From Acidimicrobiaceae bacterium (GTDB lineage: Bacteria > Actinomycetota > Acidimicrobiia > Acidimicrobiales > RAAP-2), in contig PLRX01000112.1 of assembly GCA_003164095.1 (NCBI GenBank), forward strand, positions 8,227 to 69,756: DNA of 61,530 bases, in the 5' to 3' direction. The notes under the pieces were generated by a model. The model searched no databases. It was not told where the DNA came from and was given only the letters and a program-made list of their open reading frames with translations. The position numbers and the translations under genes are program-made. Positions 11,287 through 19,875 of the stretch are shown here, one piece after another. The stretch's first letter is position 1; each line of letters begins with the position of its first letter.

Positions 11287-11293
11287 TGGCCCG

Positions 11294-11770
11294 ATGGGAG
11301 TGACCACGGACGGACAGTCGGGAGACGGGCGACGCGAGGAGATGGTGGCCGTGGTGGTCGTCGATCACGGCTCGCGCCGGGCCGAGTCCAACGCCTCGTT
11401 CGAACGGTTCATCCGGTCCTCGGCGGACCGACTGCCCTACCCGGTCGTGGAGCCCGCCCACATGGAACTCGGTGAGCCGTCGATCGCCACCGCCTTCGAC
11501 GGCTGCGTCGCCCGAGGGGCCACGACGGTGGCGGTCGCGCCGTGGTTCCTCGGCCCGGGCAACCACTGGGACCGCGACATCCCGGCCCTCACCGCCGAGG
11601 CCGCAGCCCGGCACCCCGGGGTCCGGTGGCTGGTGGCCGCTCCGCTCGGGCCCGACCCACTGCTGCTGGAACTGGTGGACCGACGGGTAACCCAGTGCCT
11701 CGAACACGCTGACGGCCGGGCGGAGGAGTGCGAGGCGTGTGCCGGATCGGGACGTTGCAGCCTTCGCTGA
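11294..11770 (+). CDS. CbiX/SirB-like sirohydrochlorin chelatase-domain protein
   Basis: 158 residues, one chelatase half-domain as in short CbiX. VVVVDHGSRRAESN supplies the first metal-binding His, and PWFLGPGNHWDRDIPAL the second His with the family D-I-P. The C-terminus ends in a small cysteine cluster, EECEACAGSGRC (C-x2-C-x5-C), reminiscent of the Fe-S motif found at the tail of some CbiX/SirB proteins. Such enzymes insert Co or Fe into sirohydrochlorin; no other tetrapyrrole gene is present, so the metal and pathway are unknown. The start is set by the TAGTGT box. Confidence 0.75.
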   Translation: MGVTTDGQSGDGRREEMVAVVVVDHGSRRAESNASFERFIRSSADRLPYPVVEPAHMELGEPSIATAFDGCVARGATTVAVAPWFLGPGNHWDRDIPALTAEAAARHPGVRWLVAAPLGPDPLLLELVDRRVTQCLEHADGRAEECEACAGSGRCSLR

Positions 11771-11809
11771 GCCCCGGAGTCCCGTCGGAACGGGCTGAGG
11801 GCAGCCTGG

Positions 11810-12937
11810 CTACTGGCTGCAGCGGTCGCCCAACCACGGCTGCTGGCCGTCGAGGGTGTAGAGGGTGACGGCCACCGTGTCCTGTTCGGCTCTGGTCGCC
11901 TCGTTCGGTGGCACCCCGACCAGAAGCCCGAGGCCGGCGGCCGAGGCGGCCGTGTTCCAGGTGGGCTGGCTGAACTGGAACGCACCCATGTAGAGGCCGT
12001 TGGGGGAGACGACGCTGTAGTCGCCCCCCGACTCGGCCTGGACCACGCAGGTCAGGAAGGCGTTGAGTACCGGGTCGGGCAGGTTTGGGTAGGGGTCGCC
12101 GTTCGAGGCGGGCGCCGTCGGTGTGGGGGTGCCGCCACTCCCACCGGAGGGGGTGGTGACCGTCGTCGGGGCCTGGGTGGCGATGGTGGCCGACGTGGTC
12201 GTCGGGGCCGTGTGCTTCGGTGCCTTGGCCACGGCCGCCGCCGCCGCCTGGGCCTGCGCCGCCTGCTGCGCGGACACGGCGGCGGCCAGTTGGCCGGTCA
12301 CCTGCGCCTGCTGTGCCTGGAGCGCCCCGGCGGCGGCATCCGCCTGGTCGAGGGCGGCGGACTGCCGCGCCTGGTCGGCCCGGTCCTGTGCCTGACGGGC
12401 CTGGAGAGCCGACTCCTGGGCCTGCAGGGCGTGCTGGGCCGTGTGGAGCTGGTCCATCTGCGTCGTGATGTTGCCGACGGCCAGGCTGGCGTACTCACTG
12501 GCCGCCTGGGCGCGGGCCGAGCCCCCGGCGAAGAGGGTGGTGTCACTGCTCGACGAGTCCGCGCCCGAGTCGATGTAGGACTGGATGGCCTGGCTCTGGA
12601 CGACGTGCAGGTGCTGGGCGAGGTCGCGCTGGTCGGCGGCGAGCTGCTGGCCCAGCTGGGTGATGGCCTCGGCGTCGGCGGACACCTCGGCAGAGGCCAC
12701 CGACGTCTCCTGGCGGGCGGCGTCGACCTGGAGCTGCTCGAGCACCAGGCGCTGGGCCACCGTCGCGGCTTCGGTCTGGAGGTTGCCGATGGAATCGGCG
12801 CCCGCGGGCCGGAGGGCTGACCCGACGGGTAGGGACGCGGCGACCACGAGCAGGGGGAGGCACAGGGCCCGGAACACTCGACGGGCCCGCCTCGCTGCGT
12901 CTGGCCCCGTCAGTGGGGTCGATCCGGAGCGAAACAC
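11810..12937 (-). CDS. Secreted coiled-coil protein with C-terminal transglycosylase-like domain
   Basis: 375 residues. A signal peptide (LCLPLLVVAASLPVGSA, cleavage near 45) is followed by a long Gln/Ala-rich coiled coil (about 50-215), a Thr/Pro linker (216-270) and a C-terminal domain of about 90 residues with CVVQAESGGDYSVVSPNG. There the Glu near 303 matches the catalytic Glu of Rpf and lytic-transglycosylase-like domains. This PcsB/RipA-like architecture suggests peptidoglycan remodelling outside the membrane. The GTG start sits just downstream of a TAGATT box that a 14-bp palindrome overlaps. Confidence 0.75.
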   Translation of the reverse strand: MFRSGSTPLTGPDAARRARRVFRALCLPLLVVAASLPVGSALRPAGADSIGNLQTEAATVAQRLVLEQLQVDAARQETSVASAEVSADAEAITQLGQQLAADQRDLAQHLHVVQSQAIQSYIDSGADSSSSDTTLFAGGSARAQAASEYASLAVGNITTQMDQLHTAQHALQAQESALQARQAQDRADQARQSAALDQADAAAGALQAQQAQVTGQLAAAVSAQQAAQAQAAAAAVAKAPKHTAPTTTSATIATQAPTTVTTPSGGSGGTPTPTAPASNGDPYPNLPDPVLNAFLTCVVQAESGGDYSVVSPNGLYMGAFQFSQPTWNTAASAAGLGLLVGVPPNEATRAEQDTVAVTLYTLDGQQPWLGDRCSQ

Positions 12938-12949
12938 GAGACCACAAAT

Positions 12950-12963
12950 CTACCGGCCGGTAG
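12950..12963. promoter_or_regulatory. 14-bp perfect palindrome over a -10 box (possible TetR-type operator)
   Basis: CTACCGGCCGGTAG is perfectly symmetric. Its TAG end is shared with TAGATT (minus strand), the presumed -10 box 9 nt before the GTG at 12937. A repressor bound here would block that promoter. ACCGGCCGGT cores are common in TetR-family sites, but no TetR gene is in the window. Confidence 0.45.
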
Positions 12964-13085
12964 GGGAGGCCGACAAGCGGCCATGGATCCCCTGGTCAGC
13001 GGGCCGCGACCGATTCGAGCCCTTCGGCCCTGCCCACGGCCGCGGAGCCGTCGTAGGTTCAAATCAGGCGTGGGAGGGAGGGACC

Positions 13086-14558
13086 ATGGCACGCTACGAC
13101 GACCAGTTCATGCGCCAAAGTGATGCGCTCGCCTGGAACATGGAGCACGACCCGGGGATGCGGTCGACCATCGTGGGAGTGACCTGGCTCGGTGCCCGGC
13201 CGGACGTCGACGTGCTGACCGCCCGGCTCGACCGGGCCACACGGATTGCACCGCGCTTCCGTCAGCGCCCGGTGCGGCCGCCCGGTCTGTTCGCCACGCC
13301 GAGGTGGGTCGACTGCGATCTCGATCTCTCCATCCACTTCCGGCGCATCGACGCCCCCCATCCGCACACGGCCCGGACGGTGGTCGAGTTCGCCCGGGCC
13401 GAGGCCATGACCGAGTTCGACCCCAGCCGCCCGCTATGGGCCATGACCCTGGTCGAGGGGCTGGAAGGCGACCGGGCGGCGTTGGTGCTGAAACTCCACC
13501 ATTCGCTGACCGACGGTGTCGGCGCGATCCAGCTCGGCTTCCTCCTGTTCGAGACGACCCCCGAGCCGGGCCCGGTGGAACCGGTGGCGGACGTCGGTCC
13601 CGAGCCCGAGCCGAGCGGTCCGGAGCTGACCCGTGAAGCACTGTCCCGTTCGCTGCGGAGCGCGATCTCGACGGCCCGGGATGGCGTGGGCCGGATCGTT
13701 CCTTCCGCCACCACGACGGTGCGGCACCCGGTGCGCACGGCACTCGACGCCGTGGCCACCGCCAGCTCGCTCGGCCGGTTCGTCATGCCGGTCTCCGACA
13801 CGCTGTCACCGATCATGCGTCGACGTGGCCTCGGACGGCACCTCGACATGATCGAGGTCGACGTCGACGAGCTGAAGGCGGCGGGCGCAGCGGTGGGCTC
13901 AACGCTCAACGACGCTTTCGTGGCCTCTGTCACCGGAGGACTGCGCCGCTACCACGACCTGCACGGCGCCCCGGTCAAGGACCTGCGGGTGACGATGCCC
14001 ATCTCCATGCGCCGGGACACCGACCCGGTGGGTGGCAACCACATCACCCTCGAGCGCTTCACCGTGCCGACGGGCGAGTCGGACCCGGGCATCCGGGTGC
14101 GGATGACGGGATGGCGCTGTCGTGCGGCGCGGTACGAGGAGGCGTTGCCGTTGTCGGACGCCGTGGCCGGTGTGCTCAACCTGCTGCCCTCCGGAGTGGT
14201 GGGTTCGATGCTCAAGCACGTGGACTTCGTGGCCAGCGACGTGCCCGGTGTGCCGGTGCCTCTCTTCCTGGCCGGTGCCCCGATCACCGGCCACTACGCC
14301 TTCGGGCCGACCACCGGCGCCGCACTCAACGTGACGCTCCTCTCCTATCAGGGGACGTGCTGCATCGGGTGCAACGTCGACACCTCGGCGGTGCCCGATG
14401 CGAGCATCCTGGTCGACTGCCTCCGCCAGGGCTTCGACGAGGTGTTGGGCCTGGCGGGGGACCACCGTCCGGCGACGTCCCCCCTGGCCGAGTCCCAGCG
14501 TGGCGCCGATCCGGCGGCGTTGGAGGACGAAGGACCGGCGCTCCGGGCGGTCACCTGA
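13086..14558 (+). CDS. WS/DGAT-type acyltransferase (wax ester synthase / diacylglycerol acyltransferase)
   Basis: 490 residues, the full family length. The catalytic HHxxxDG motif is HHSLTDG at 138-144. The opening DDQFMRQSDALAWNMEHD is typical of the actinobacterial branch, and the second-half motif NDAFVASVTGGLRRYH is conserved too. The enzyme esterifies an acyl-CoA to a fatty alcohol or diacylglycerol at the membrane or lipid droplet, giving wax esters or triacylglycerol. GGGAGGGAGGG before the ATG is a strong ribosome site. It is convergent with the DUF2236 gene. Confidence 0.9.
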   Translation: MARYDDQFMRQSDALAWNMEHDPGMRSTIVGVTWLGARPDVDVLTARLDRATRIAPRFRQRPVRPPGLFATPRWVDCDLDLSIHFRRIDAPHPHTARTVVEFARAEAMTEFDPSRPLWAMTLVEGLEGDRAALVLKLHHSLTDGVGAIQLGFLLFETTPEPGPVEPVADVGPEPEPSGPELTREALSRSLRSAISTARDGVGRIVPSATTTVRHPVRTALDAVATASSLGRFVMPVSDTLSPIMRRRGLGRHLDMIEVDVDELKAAGAAVGSTLNDAFVASVTGGLRRYHDLHGAPVKDLRVTMPISMRRDTDPVGGNHITLERFTVPTGESDPGIRVRMTGWRCRAARYEEALPLSDAVAGVLNLLPSGVVGSMLKHVDFVASDVPGVPVPLFLAGAPITGHYAFGPTTGAALNVTLLSYQGTCCIGCNVDTSAVPDASILVDCLRQGFDEVLGLAGDHRPATSPLAESQRGADPAALEDEGPALRAVT

Positions 14559-14593
14559 CCCGGCGGCCTGTCCCAACGGCCTGGACGGGCCGG

Positions 14594-15517
14594 TCAGCGG
14601 TCGGCCACCTCGGTGGCCGTAGCCGGCGGCGTGACCACCCAGCGGAAGGCGGTTCCGAGGAGCCTGGCCGAGGGTCGGACGGCGAGCAGGTCGCCGGCGG
14701 GCAGCGAGGGGAGGCGTAGCTGGCGTCGGGCCCAGCCCGGCAGGACACCCTGGGCCGCAGAGACGAGGAGGCCGTACGTGGCGACCTCGTGAGGCCACCG
14801 ACCGACGCCCCGCAGTACGAAGTTGCGCGCGTCCCGGGCCTCCGGCGTGAAGCGGAGCAGGGGCCGGACTGAGGCGAAGTAGGCATCGAGCTCGGCGGTC
14901 GACCGTGGCACGTCGACCGCACCGAGTTCGAGGGCCACCCGGGCCATCTGCGCGAGGTAGCCGTCGGCCTCCTCACGGGTGGGGGGAAGCGGGGCGTAGG
15001 CCCGTGAGGCGGCCAGGAAGCTCGACACCTCGGCGGCATGGACCCACGTGAGCAGGTCCGGGTCGGTGGCCGAGTAGGGACGGCCGTCGGAAGCGACACC
15101 CCGGACGTGCACGTGGACACTGCGGACCCGCTCGATGGCGCCTCTCGCCTCGGCGGCGGTGCCGAACGTCGTCGTGCCGAGGAACGAGGCGGTGCGCTCG
15201 AGACGGCCGAGGGGGTCGCTGCGGTAGTTGGAGAACTGGGCGACCCCGGCCATGGCCAGCGGGTGCAGCATCTGGAACAGGAGGGCCGACAGCCCGCCGA
15301 TCAGCATGGCGGGCAGATCGCCGTGGATGTGGCGGACCATCGAGTCCGGGGCGATGTAGGCGAGGTCCGGGTCCACGCACGCCGCCGGGGGCTGGCGTGT
15401 CATGCCCATCGACCGGCGTACCTGTGCGAGGGCCTGGGCCCGCACCTGCTCGATCCCACCCACCGTGGCGGCCCACCCGACGGCGTGCGCCTCGGCCATC
15501 TGCGCCCTGGGGTCCAT
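14594..15517 (-). CDS. DUF2236 (MpaB-type) oxygenase-like protein
   Basis: 307 residues. The DUF2236 core, including LLIGGLSALLFQMLHPLAM-type helix (here AMLIGGLSALLFQMLHP), a middle His-containing VHVHVRG and LTWVHAAEVSSF, matches the mycophenolic-acid MpaB / latex-clearing Lcp superfamily, whose proteins bind b-type heme through conserved His and oxidise hydrophobic substrates. The specific substrate is unknown. Start ATG 15517 has TAGGCT 6 nt upstream on the minus strand. Confidence 0.8.
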   Translation of the reverse strand: MDPRAQMAEAHAVGWAATVGGIEQVRAQALAQVRRSMGMTRQPPAACVDPDLAYIAPDSMVRHIHGDLPAMLIGGLSALLFQMLHPLAMAGVAQFSNYRSDPLGRLERTASFLGTTTFGTAAEARGAIERVRSVHVHVRGVASDGRPYSATDPDLLTWVHAAEVSSFLAASRAYAPLPPTREEADGYLAQMARVALELGAVDVPRSTAELDAYFASVRPLLRFTPEARDARNFVLRGVGRWPHEVATYGLLVSAAQGVLPGWARRQLRLPSLPAGDLLAVRPSARLLGTAFRWVVTPPATATEVADR

Positions 15518-15523
15518 GGGACG

Positions 15524-15529
15524 AGCCTA
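15524..15529 (-). promoter_or_regulatory. -10 box (TAGGCT) for a leaderless start
   Basis: TAGGCT read on the minus strand, 6 nt before the ATG at 15517. Confidence 0.55.
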
Positions 15530-15618
15530 CCAACGGCCCTCTGTCCGACGGCCCCACGTCGGAGTGGTTGCCGTGTCCCGTGTGCGGCTCCCCGGGTCGC
15601 GGACGCCTCGCTCCGCGA

Positions 15619-17406
15619 TCAGTCGGAGTCGGGCACCACGAGCACGGACGCCCCGGTGAGGGGGTCTGCGTCGAGCGCGCCGGCCACGGATACAAGGCGC
15701 CGCGGCGCAGCGTGCTCGAGCAGGTCGGGACAACGAGCGCCCCCGCCGGATCGTGCGTCCGCATCGGCCGACCGCCCGAGCGCGAGGACCTCGTCGAGCA
15801 GGGCACGGGCATCCGACCCGAGGAGGGCGAGGTCGTCGGACACCAATGCCATCCCTCCGGACACGCCCACGGCGTGGGCCCAGGTCCTTGTGGCCGCGTC
15901 CGAGAGGTCGGTGTCCCCGGTGCGCAACATCAGGCAGTCGGGATCGTTGAGCCACAGCCGTCGGTGCATGAAGGCCCGGGTCAGCGTGTTGGTGAAGGCG
16001 TGGGCGGTGGCTGGCTGGGTCCCGAGGTAGCCGGCCACGACCTCGGTCGAAGGGTCGAGCGACCACGTTGGGGCGACGTCGGGGCCGATGCGGTTGGCGT
16101 CCACCAAGCCGACCACGTTCGCCAGTGGCACCCCGCACCCCAGCAGGAAGGCATCCGGTCCGGCACCGCGCCGGATGGCGGCGAACCCGGCCCGCACCCG
16201 CTCGGCCGGTGTCCGGGTCGGGTCGGTGTAGCCACCGTCGACTGCGGGTGAGAAGGTGAAGTCCAGCTTCAGGTAGGGGAACCCGGCGTCGACCACCGCT
16301 GCGGACACCGCCTCGAGGTGCGCGACCACGTCGGGGTGCGTCGTGTCGAGGCCGTACATGAAGCCCTCCTCGCCACCGCCCCACGGCGGGTTCCACCAGG
16401 TCCGTAGCGGCCCGGTGTCGACGCCCTCCACGACGTGGCGGGCTATCCAGTCCGGGTGGCGGCGAGCCACGTCGGAGTCGGGGGCGACCAGGAAGGGGGC
16501 GAGCCACAGTCCGGGTGTGCGGCCGGACCCGCGGATCGAACCGGCGAGACCGGCGAGGTCCGACGGGAACCGGTCGTTGGTGTCGAGCCAGTCGCCGATC
16601 GCGGCCTGGTACCCGTCGTCGACCTGGAAGACCTCGAACGGCCACCGGTCGGCCAGCGCCAGGTTGGCGGCGATGTCGGCCTCGGTCAGCTCGTGGAAGT
16701 ACTGGTACCAGCTGCACCAGCCCACCTGGAACGGTGCCGTCGTGCGGGCGCCGCCCGACCGTCCGGCGGCATCGGCCCACCGCTCGAGCATCGCGGAGGC
16801 TTCGGATGCCGGGCCGGTCTCGACCCGCACCGGGTGCAGGTCACGTCGCGCACCGGCGTCCAGGACCGCGTCACCCAGGAAGGCCTCGACCCGCACCTCG
16901 ACGGCGCCGTCCACGTCGGAGACGCGCAGGGTCCCGTCATGGCGGTCGCCACCGTCGAAGCCGACCAGGACGCAGGTCGACCCCGGCCCGGGATCGTCGG
17001 CGAGCACCGTCACCCACTCCGAGCGCAGCTCGCCGGGGCCCGCCCGCCGCTGGTCTGCATGGTGCACCGCCTGGAGGAACGGGAGGTCGGCCCGGATCGA
17101 GGGGTCGACGTCGACGCCGAGCACGGCGACGGTGGTCGGGCTCCAGGACTGGTAGCCGTTGCGCAGCATGCGGACCGGACCTCGTCCGCCGGCGACGCCG
17201 TAGACGAACGAGACCGAGCGAACCCGGACGGCGCCGTCGCCCCGGGTGACCACCGACCAGTCCAGGCCGGTGTCGTGGAGCTCGAGGTCCACCTCGAGCG
17301 GGCCGAGGCCGAAGGCCTGGCCCGTACCCTCGAGGTCGGCCACTTCCGTACGGCTACCGGCGGCGTCGGACAGCTCGGCTTCGAGTCGGAGCGGGAGCAG
17401 GTGCAC
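15619..17406 (-). CDS. GH36-family alpha-galactosidase
   Basis: 595 residues. After a beta-sandwich N-domain (with NGYQSWSP) comes a TIM barrel with GWCSWYQYF, FQVDDGYQ, and YLKLDFTF, whose Asp near 380 is the nucleophile of the GH36 KxD motif. The Asp in RIGPDV near 440 fits the acid/base. It removes terminal alpha-galactosyl units, probably in the cytoplasm since no signal peptide is seen. The GTG start is fixed by TACGGT 7 nt upstream. It is divergent from the PcfJ-like gene, both with leaderless promoters in a 112-bp gap. No sugar transporter is adjacent. Confidence 0.85.
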   Translation of the reverse strand: MHLLPLRLEAELSDAAGSRTEVADLEGTGQAFGLGPLEVDLELHDTGLDWSVVTRGDGAVRVRSVSFVYGVAGGRGPVRMLRNGYQSWSPTTVAVLGVDVDPSIRADLPFLQAVHHADQRRAGPGELRSEWVTVLADDPGPGSTCVLVGFDGGDRHDGTLRVSDVDGAVEVRVEAFLGDAVLDAGARRDLHPVRVETGPASEASAMLERWADAAGRSGGARTTAPFQVGWCSWYQYFHELTEADIAANLALADRWPFEVFQVDDGYQAAIGDWLDTNDRFPSDLAGLAGSIRGSGRTPGLWLAPFLVAPDSDVARRHPDWIARHVVEGVDTGPLRTWWNPPWGGGEEGFMYGLDTTHPDVVAHLEAVSAAVVDAGFPYLKLDFTFSPAVDGGYTDPTRTPAERVRAGFAAIRRGAGPDAFLLGCGVPLANVVGLVDANRIGPDVAPTWSLDPSTEVVAGYLGTQPATAHAFTNTLTRAFMHRRLWLNDPDCLMLRTGDTDLSDAATRTWAHAVGVSGGMALVSDDLALLGSDARALLDEVLALGRSADADARSGGGARCPDLLEHAAPRRLVSVAGALDADPLTGASVLVVPDSD

Positions 17407-17413
17407 GACGCCA

Positions 17414-17419
17414 ACCGTA
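17414..17419 (-). promoter_or_regulatory. -10 box (TACGGT) for a leaderless start
   Basis: TACGGT on the minus strand, 7 nt before the GTG at 17406. Confidence 0.6.
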
Positions 17420-17506
17420 GAGGGACCGTTCGGCCCGCGCCCGCGCGCTCCTCGGGACCGGTTACCACGGGTTTCGGGCACCGGAGCATGCCGAACGCAT
17501 GTTCGC

Positions 17507-17512
17507 TACCTT
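17507..17512 (+). promoter_or_regulatory. -10 box (TACCTT) for a leaderless start
   Basis: TACCTT, 6 nt before the ATG at 17519. Confidence 0.6.
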
Positions 17513-17518
17513 GTCGCC

Positions 17519-19033
17519 ATGCAGCGGATCGAGGTGGACGGGCACCTCCTCACCTGGCAGCGGCGTGGAGTCGGTGCCGTCCTCACGGTGGGAGCGTGCG
17601 GATACCCCGGTGCCCGCCGACCTGGCACCACGACGTTCGTCCTAACCGTCCGCGACGACCGCCTGCGGGTCGAACTCGCGCTGCTCCCGACGTCACGCAC
17701 GGTGGACGTGACACTGCAGCCCGACGTGTTCGGCCAGGTGCTGCCGGCCGACGCGGGCCCGTGCGCGGACGGTTCGGCCGGTGCGGTGGTGGCCGAGTGG
17801 GTGGCGTCACTGGCCGCCGGGACCCGGATGTGGCGCCCAGCCGATCCCGCGTCGGCGGGGCTCCTGGCAGTGGTCGGCGGTGCCGCGCTCCCGTTGCTCG
17901 GTGCCGCCTACGACGTCGGGGCCGCGACGCTGCGGGAGGTCCCGCGGTGGGCCGCCCCGCTACTGGCTGCGCCCACGCCACGCACCGCCGCCAGGTCCGG
18001 ATTCGGCACGAAGGGCACGAAGACGGTGGCTCGCGCCCTCGTCGATGGACTGGTGGCACCGCGACCCGGCATCCCGGACGGGCTCGCCCGCGTCGGTCCG
18101 GTCCCACCGCCCGGCAGGGTGGCCCTCCACCGGGTGGCGGCCGCCCTCATGGGCGAGCCGGCGCTGGAGGCGGACCGGATCGCCCGGGTCCTGGTCGCCG
18201 GAGGATCGCCCCCGACACCTGATCGGTGGCCGGACGGGGAGCAGATCGCCGTCGGGCGTGCCGTGTCGTCCCGGCTGGGGCCGGCGGGGGCCGAACGGGT
18301 GTTGACCGAGGCGTTGGCGACCGAGGACGGCCTGGCTGTCCTGGACGAGCTGTGCCGCCTGTACCCGGGGGTGGCCGACCAGCTGCCGGCACGCCCGCCC
18401 TCGCGGCTGGTGGCACTGCGCGATCTGTGCCGGACCCTGCTCCCGGTCGACCCGGACCCGTCGGCCGCCCGGTGGGGGCGTCCTCCCGGGTCGCCGACGC
18501 AGCGGGTGCCCGCCTCACGGCCCGTACCGCGGCCGGCACGGCCGGGGCCGGCCAGGACGCCCGCAGCTGCTCCGGCGGCGGTTCGGCCGGCACGGCCCGT
18601 CCCCACCCCTCCGCCGGACCCCCGGGCCAGGGCCCGCGTGGCCCCTGCGGCACCGCCGTCCGTGCCGAACGCCGCGCTCCGGTACCCGCCTGCGGTGTCC
18701 ACACTGCACGGGGTGGAGGTGGGCATCGACCTCCGTCTGGTCCTGCCCCGGACCTCGGACGAGTTGGTGGCCTGGGGCCGTTTGCTGCGTAGCTGCATCG
18801 GTTCGTTCGGCGCGGCCGCGGCCGCCGGCCGCAGCGTACTGATCGGCGTCGAGGAGCGAGGGGCACTGGCCTACTGCATGGAGGTGGCGCCCGACGGCTC
18901 GGTCCGGCAATTCCTGGGGGCGCGGAACCGTACGGTGCCGCGCCCGGTGGTGGCGTCGGTGTGCGACCGGCTGGTGGGGGCGGGCGTGCTCGTCCCGGGC
19001 CGGGCCGCCAACCAGGTGTGGCTCCAGGCGTGA
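17519..19033 (+). CDS. PcfJ-like domain protein of unknown function
   Basis: 504 residues. The N-terminal ~340 residues are helical and unlike anything I recognise. About 345-410 is a Pro/Ala/Arg-rich linker. The last ~95 residues have the PcfJ-like pattern: a helix ending in LLRSCIGSFG, then GRSVLIGVEERGALAYCMEV and RQFLGARNR, i.e. Cys-x-Gly, a G-x-S strand and a Q-F-x-G-x-x-N strand. PcfJ was named from a conjugative plasmid, but homologues are widespread on chromosomes with no proven role. The ATG is fixed by TACCTT 6 nt upstream. Confidence 0.6.
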   Translation: MQRIEVDGHLLTWQRRGVGAVLTVGACGYPGARRPGTTTFVLTVRDDRLRVELALLPTSRTVDVTLQPDVFGQVLPADAGPCADGSAGAVVAEWVASLAAGTRMWRPADPASAGLLAVVGGAALPLLGAAYDVGAATLREVPRWAAPLLAAPTPRTAARSGFGTKGTKTVARALVDGLVAPRPGIPDGLARVGPVPPPGRVALHRVAAALMGEPALEADRIARVLVAGGSPPTPDRWPDGEQIAVGRAVSSRLGPAGAERVLTEALATEDGLAVLDELCRLYPGVADQLPARPPSRLVALRDLCRTLLPVDPDPSAARWGRPPGSPTQRVPASRPVPRPARPGPARTPAAAPAAVRPARPVPTPPPDPRARARVAPAAPPSVPNAALRYPPAVSTLHGVEVGIDLRLVLPRTSDELVAWGRLLRSCIGSFGAAAAAGRSVLIGVEERGALAYCMEVAPDGSVRQFLGARNRTVPRPVVASVCDRLVGAGVLVPGRAANQVWLQA

Positions 19034-19049
19034 GGAGCCGTCCTGACGA

Positions 19050-19361
19050 TCAGCGACCGGGTGGGGAGTGGACGACGTAGACCGCGTGGGTGGTGGTGGA
19101 GGCGTGGCGGTGCTCCGCCAGTTCGCGGTACTCGGGTGACTCCCACCAGGCTCGCAGGGCCTCGTCGGAGTCGAACTCGAGCAGGACGGTGCGGCCCGCC
19201 GCGTGCTCGCCCTCGAGCACGGTCACGTCGTCGTCGAAGGTGAGGAAGCGGCCGCCGTGTGCCTTCAGGATGGGGAAGAACCCCTTCTCGTAGACCCGGT
19301 AGCGATCGGGGTCCACCACGGTGAAGTGGGCGACGAAGCGGACAGGGGAGGTGGCAGGCAC
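19050..19361 (-). CDS. DUF1330-family small protein
   Basis: 103 residues, a dimeric alpha/beta (ferredoxin-like) barrel. AHFTVVDPDRYRVYEKGFFP, then GGRFLTF, VLLEFDSDEALRAWWESPEY and the final strand AVYVVHSP match DUF1330. No reaction is established for the family. The GTG at 19361 is favoured because AGAGGA lies 8 nt upstream; an ATG at 19403 would add 14 residues of no similarity. It lies directly downstream of another dimeric-barrel gene on the same strand. Confidence 0.75.
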   Translation of the reverse strand: MPATSPVRFVAHFTVVDPDRYRVYEKGFFPILKAHGGRFLTFDDDVTVLEGEHAAGRTVLLEFDSDEALRAWWESPEYRELAEHRHASTTTHAVYVVHSPPGR

Positions 19362-19412
19362 TGAGGGGGTCCTCTCGGGTGGTTGGTCGGGGTGGCGGGA
19401 CATGTGGAGCGC

Positions 19413-19817
19413 TCAGTCGACGACGGGTGCCGCGACGGTACGGATCGCGTGGTCGGGGCTCGGATGGGCGACGGTCGACGTCCGTCCGTCGGCCACGATG
19501 CGGCGGTGTGCCTCCTCCCACGTGGGGAGCTCGTCACCCTCCTGGTCCCAGTGGGCGACGTGGGCCTCGTCACACCAGTCCCGGAGGTGCGGCATGACGT
19601 CGCCGTGGTCCCCCGAGGTCATGTACCCCCGCATGGCGTCCCGGTCGGTCCACACCGACTTGGTCCAGAAGGTGTCGTTGGCGTCGGCCAGGAGATCCAT
19701 GCCCAAATTGCCCGGTGCCTCCGCGGCCTGCGCGTACACGCCGGGCAAGGCCGCGGCGAACAGGTCCACGTAGTCCCGGGACCGGATCCGCAGCCGGGTG
19801 ATCGAGACGAAGGGCAT
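19413..19817 (-). CDS. ABM/CrtA-like dimeric-barrel protein
   Basis: 134 residues. VSITRLRIRSRDYVDLF, FWTKSVWTDRDAMRGYM and LRDWCDEAHVAHW resemble the spheroidene-monooxygenase-like / antibiotic-biosynthesis-monooxygenase group of small alpha/beta barrels. Some bind heme or act as cofactor-free oxygenases, but function here is unknown. The ATG at 19817, with GGGAG 8 nt upstream, is chosen over a much earlier in-frame ATG whose extra residues are low-complexity. It lies between a SnoaL gene and a DUF1330 gene on the same strand. Confidence 0.65.
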   Translation of the reverse strand: MPFVSITRLRIRSRDYVDLFAAALPGVYAQAAEAPGNLGMDLLADANDTFWTKSVWTDRDAMRGYMTSGDHGDVMPHLRDWCDEAHVAHWDQEGDELPTWEEAHRRIVADGRTSTVAHPSPDHAIRTVAAPVVD

Positions 19818-19875
19818 GCGCCATGCTCCCACGGGGCGACGGTCGACGCCCGGTGGGAGCATGGAACGTGAGTCG

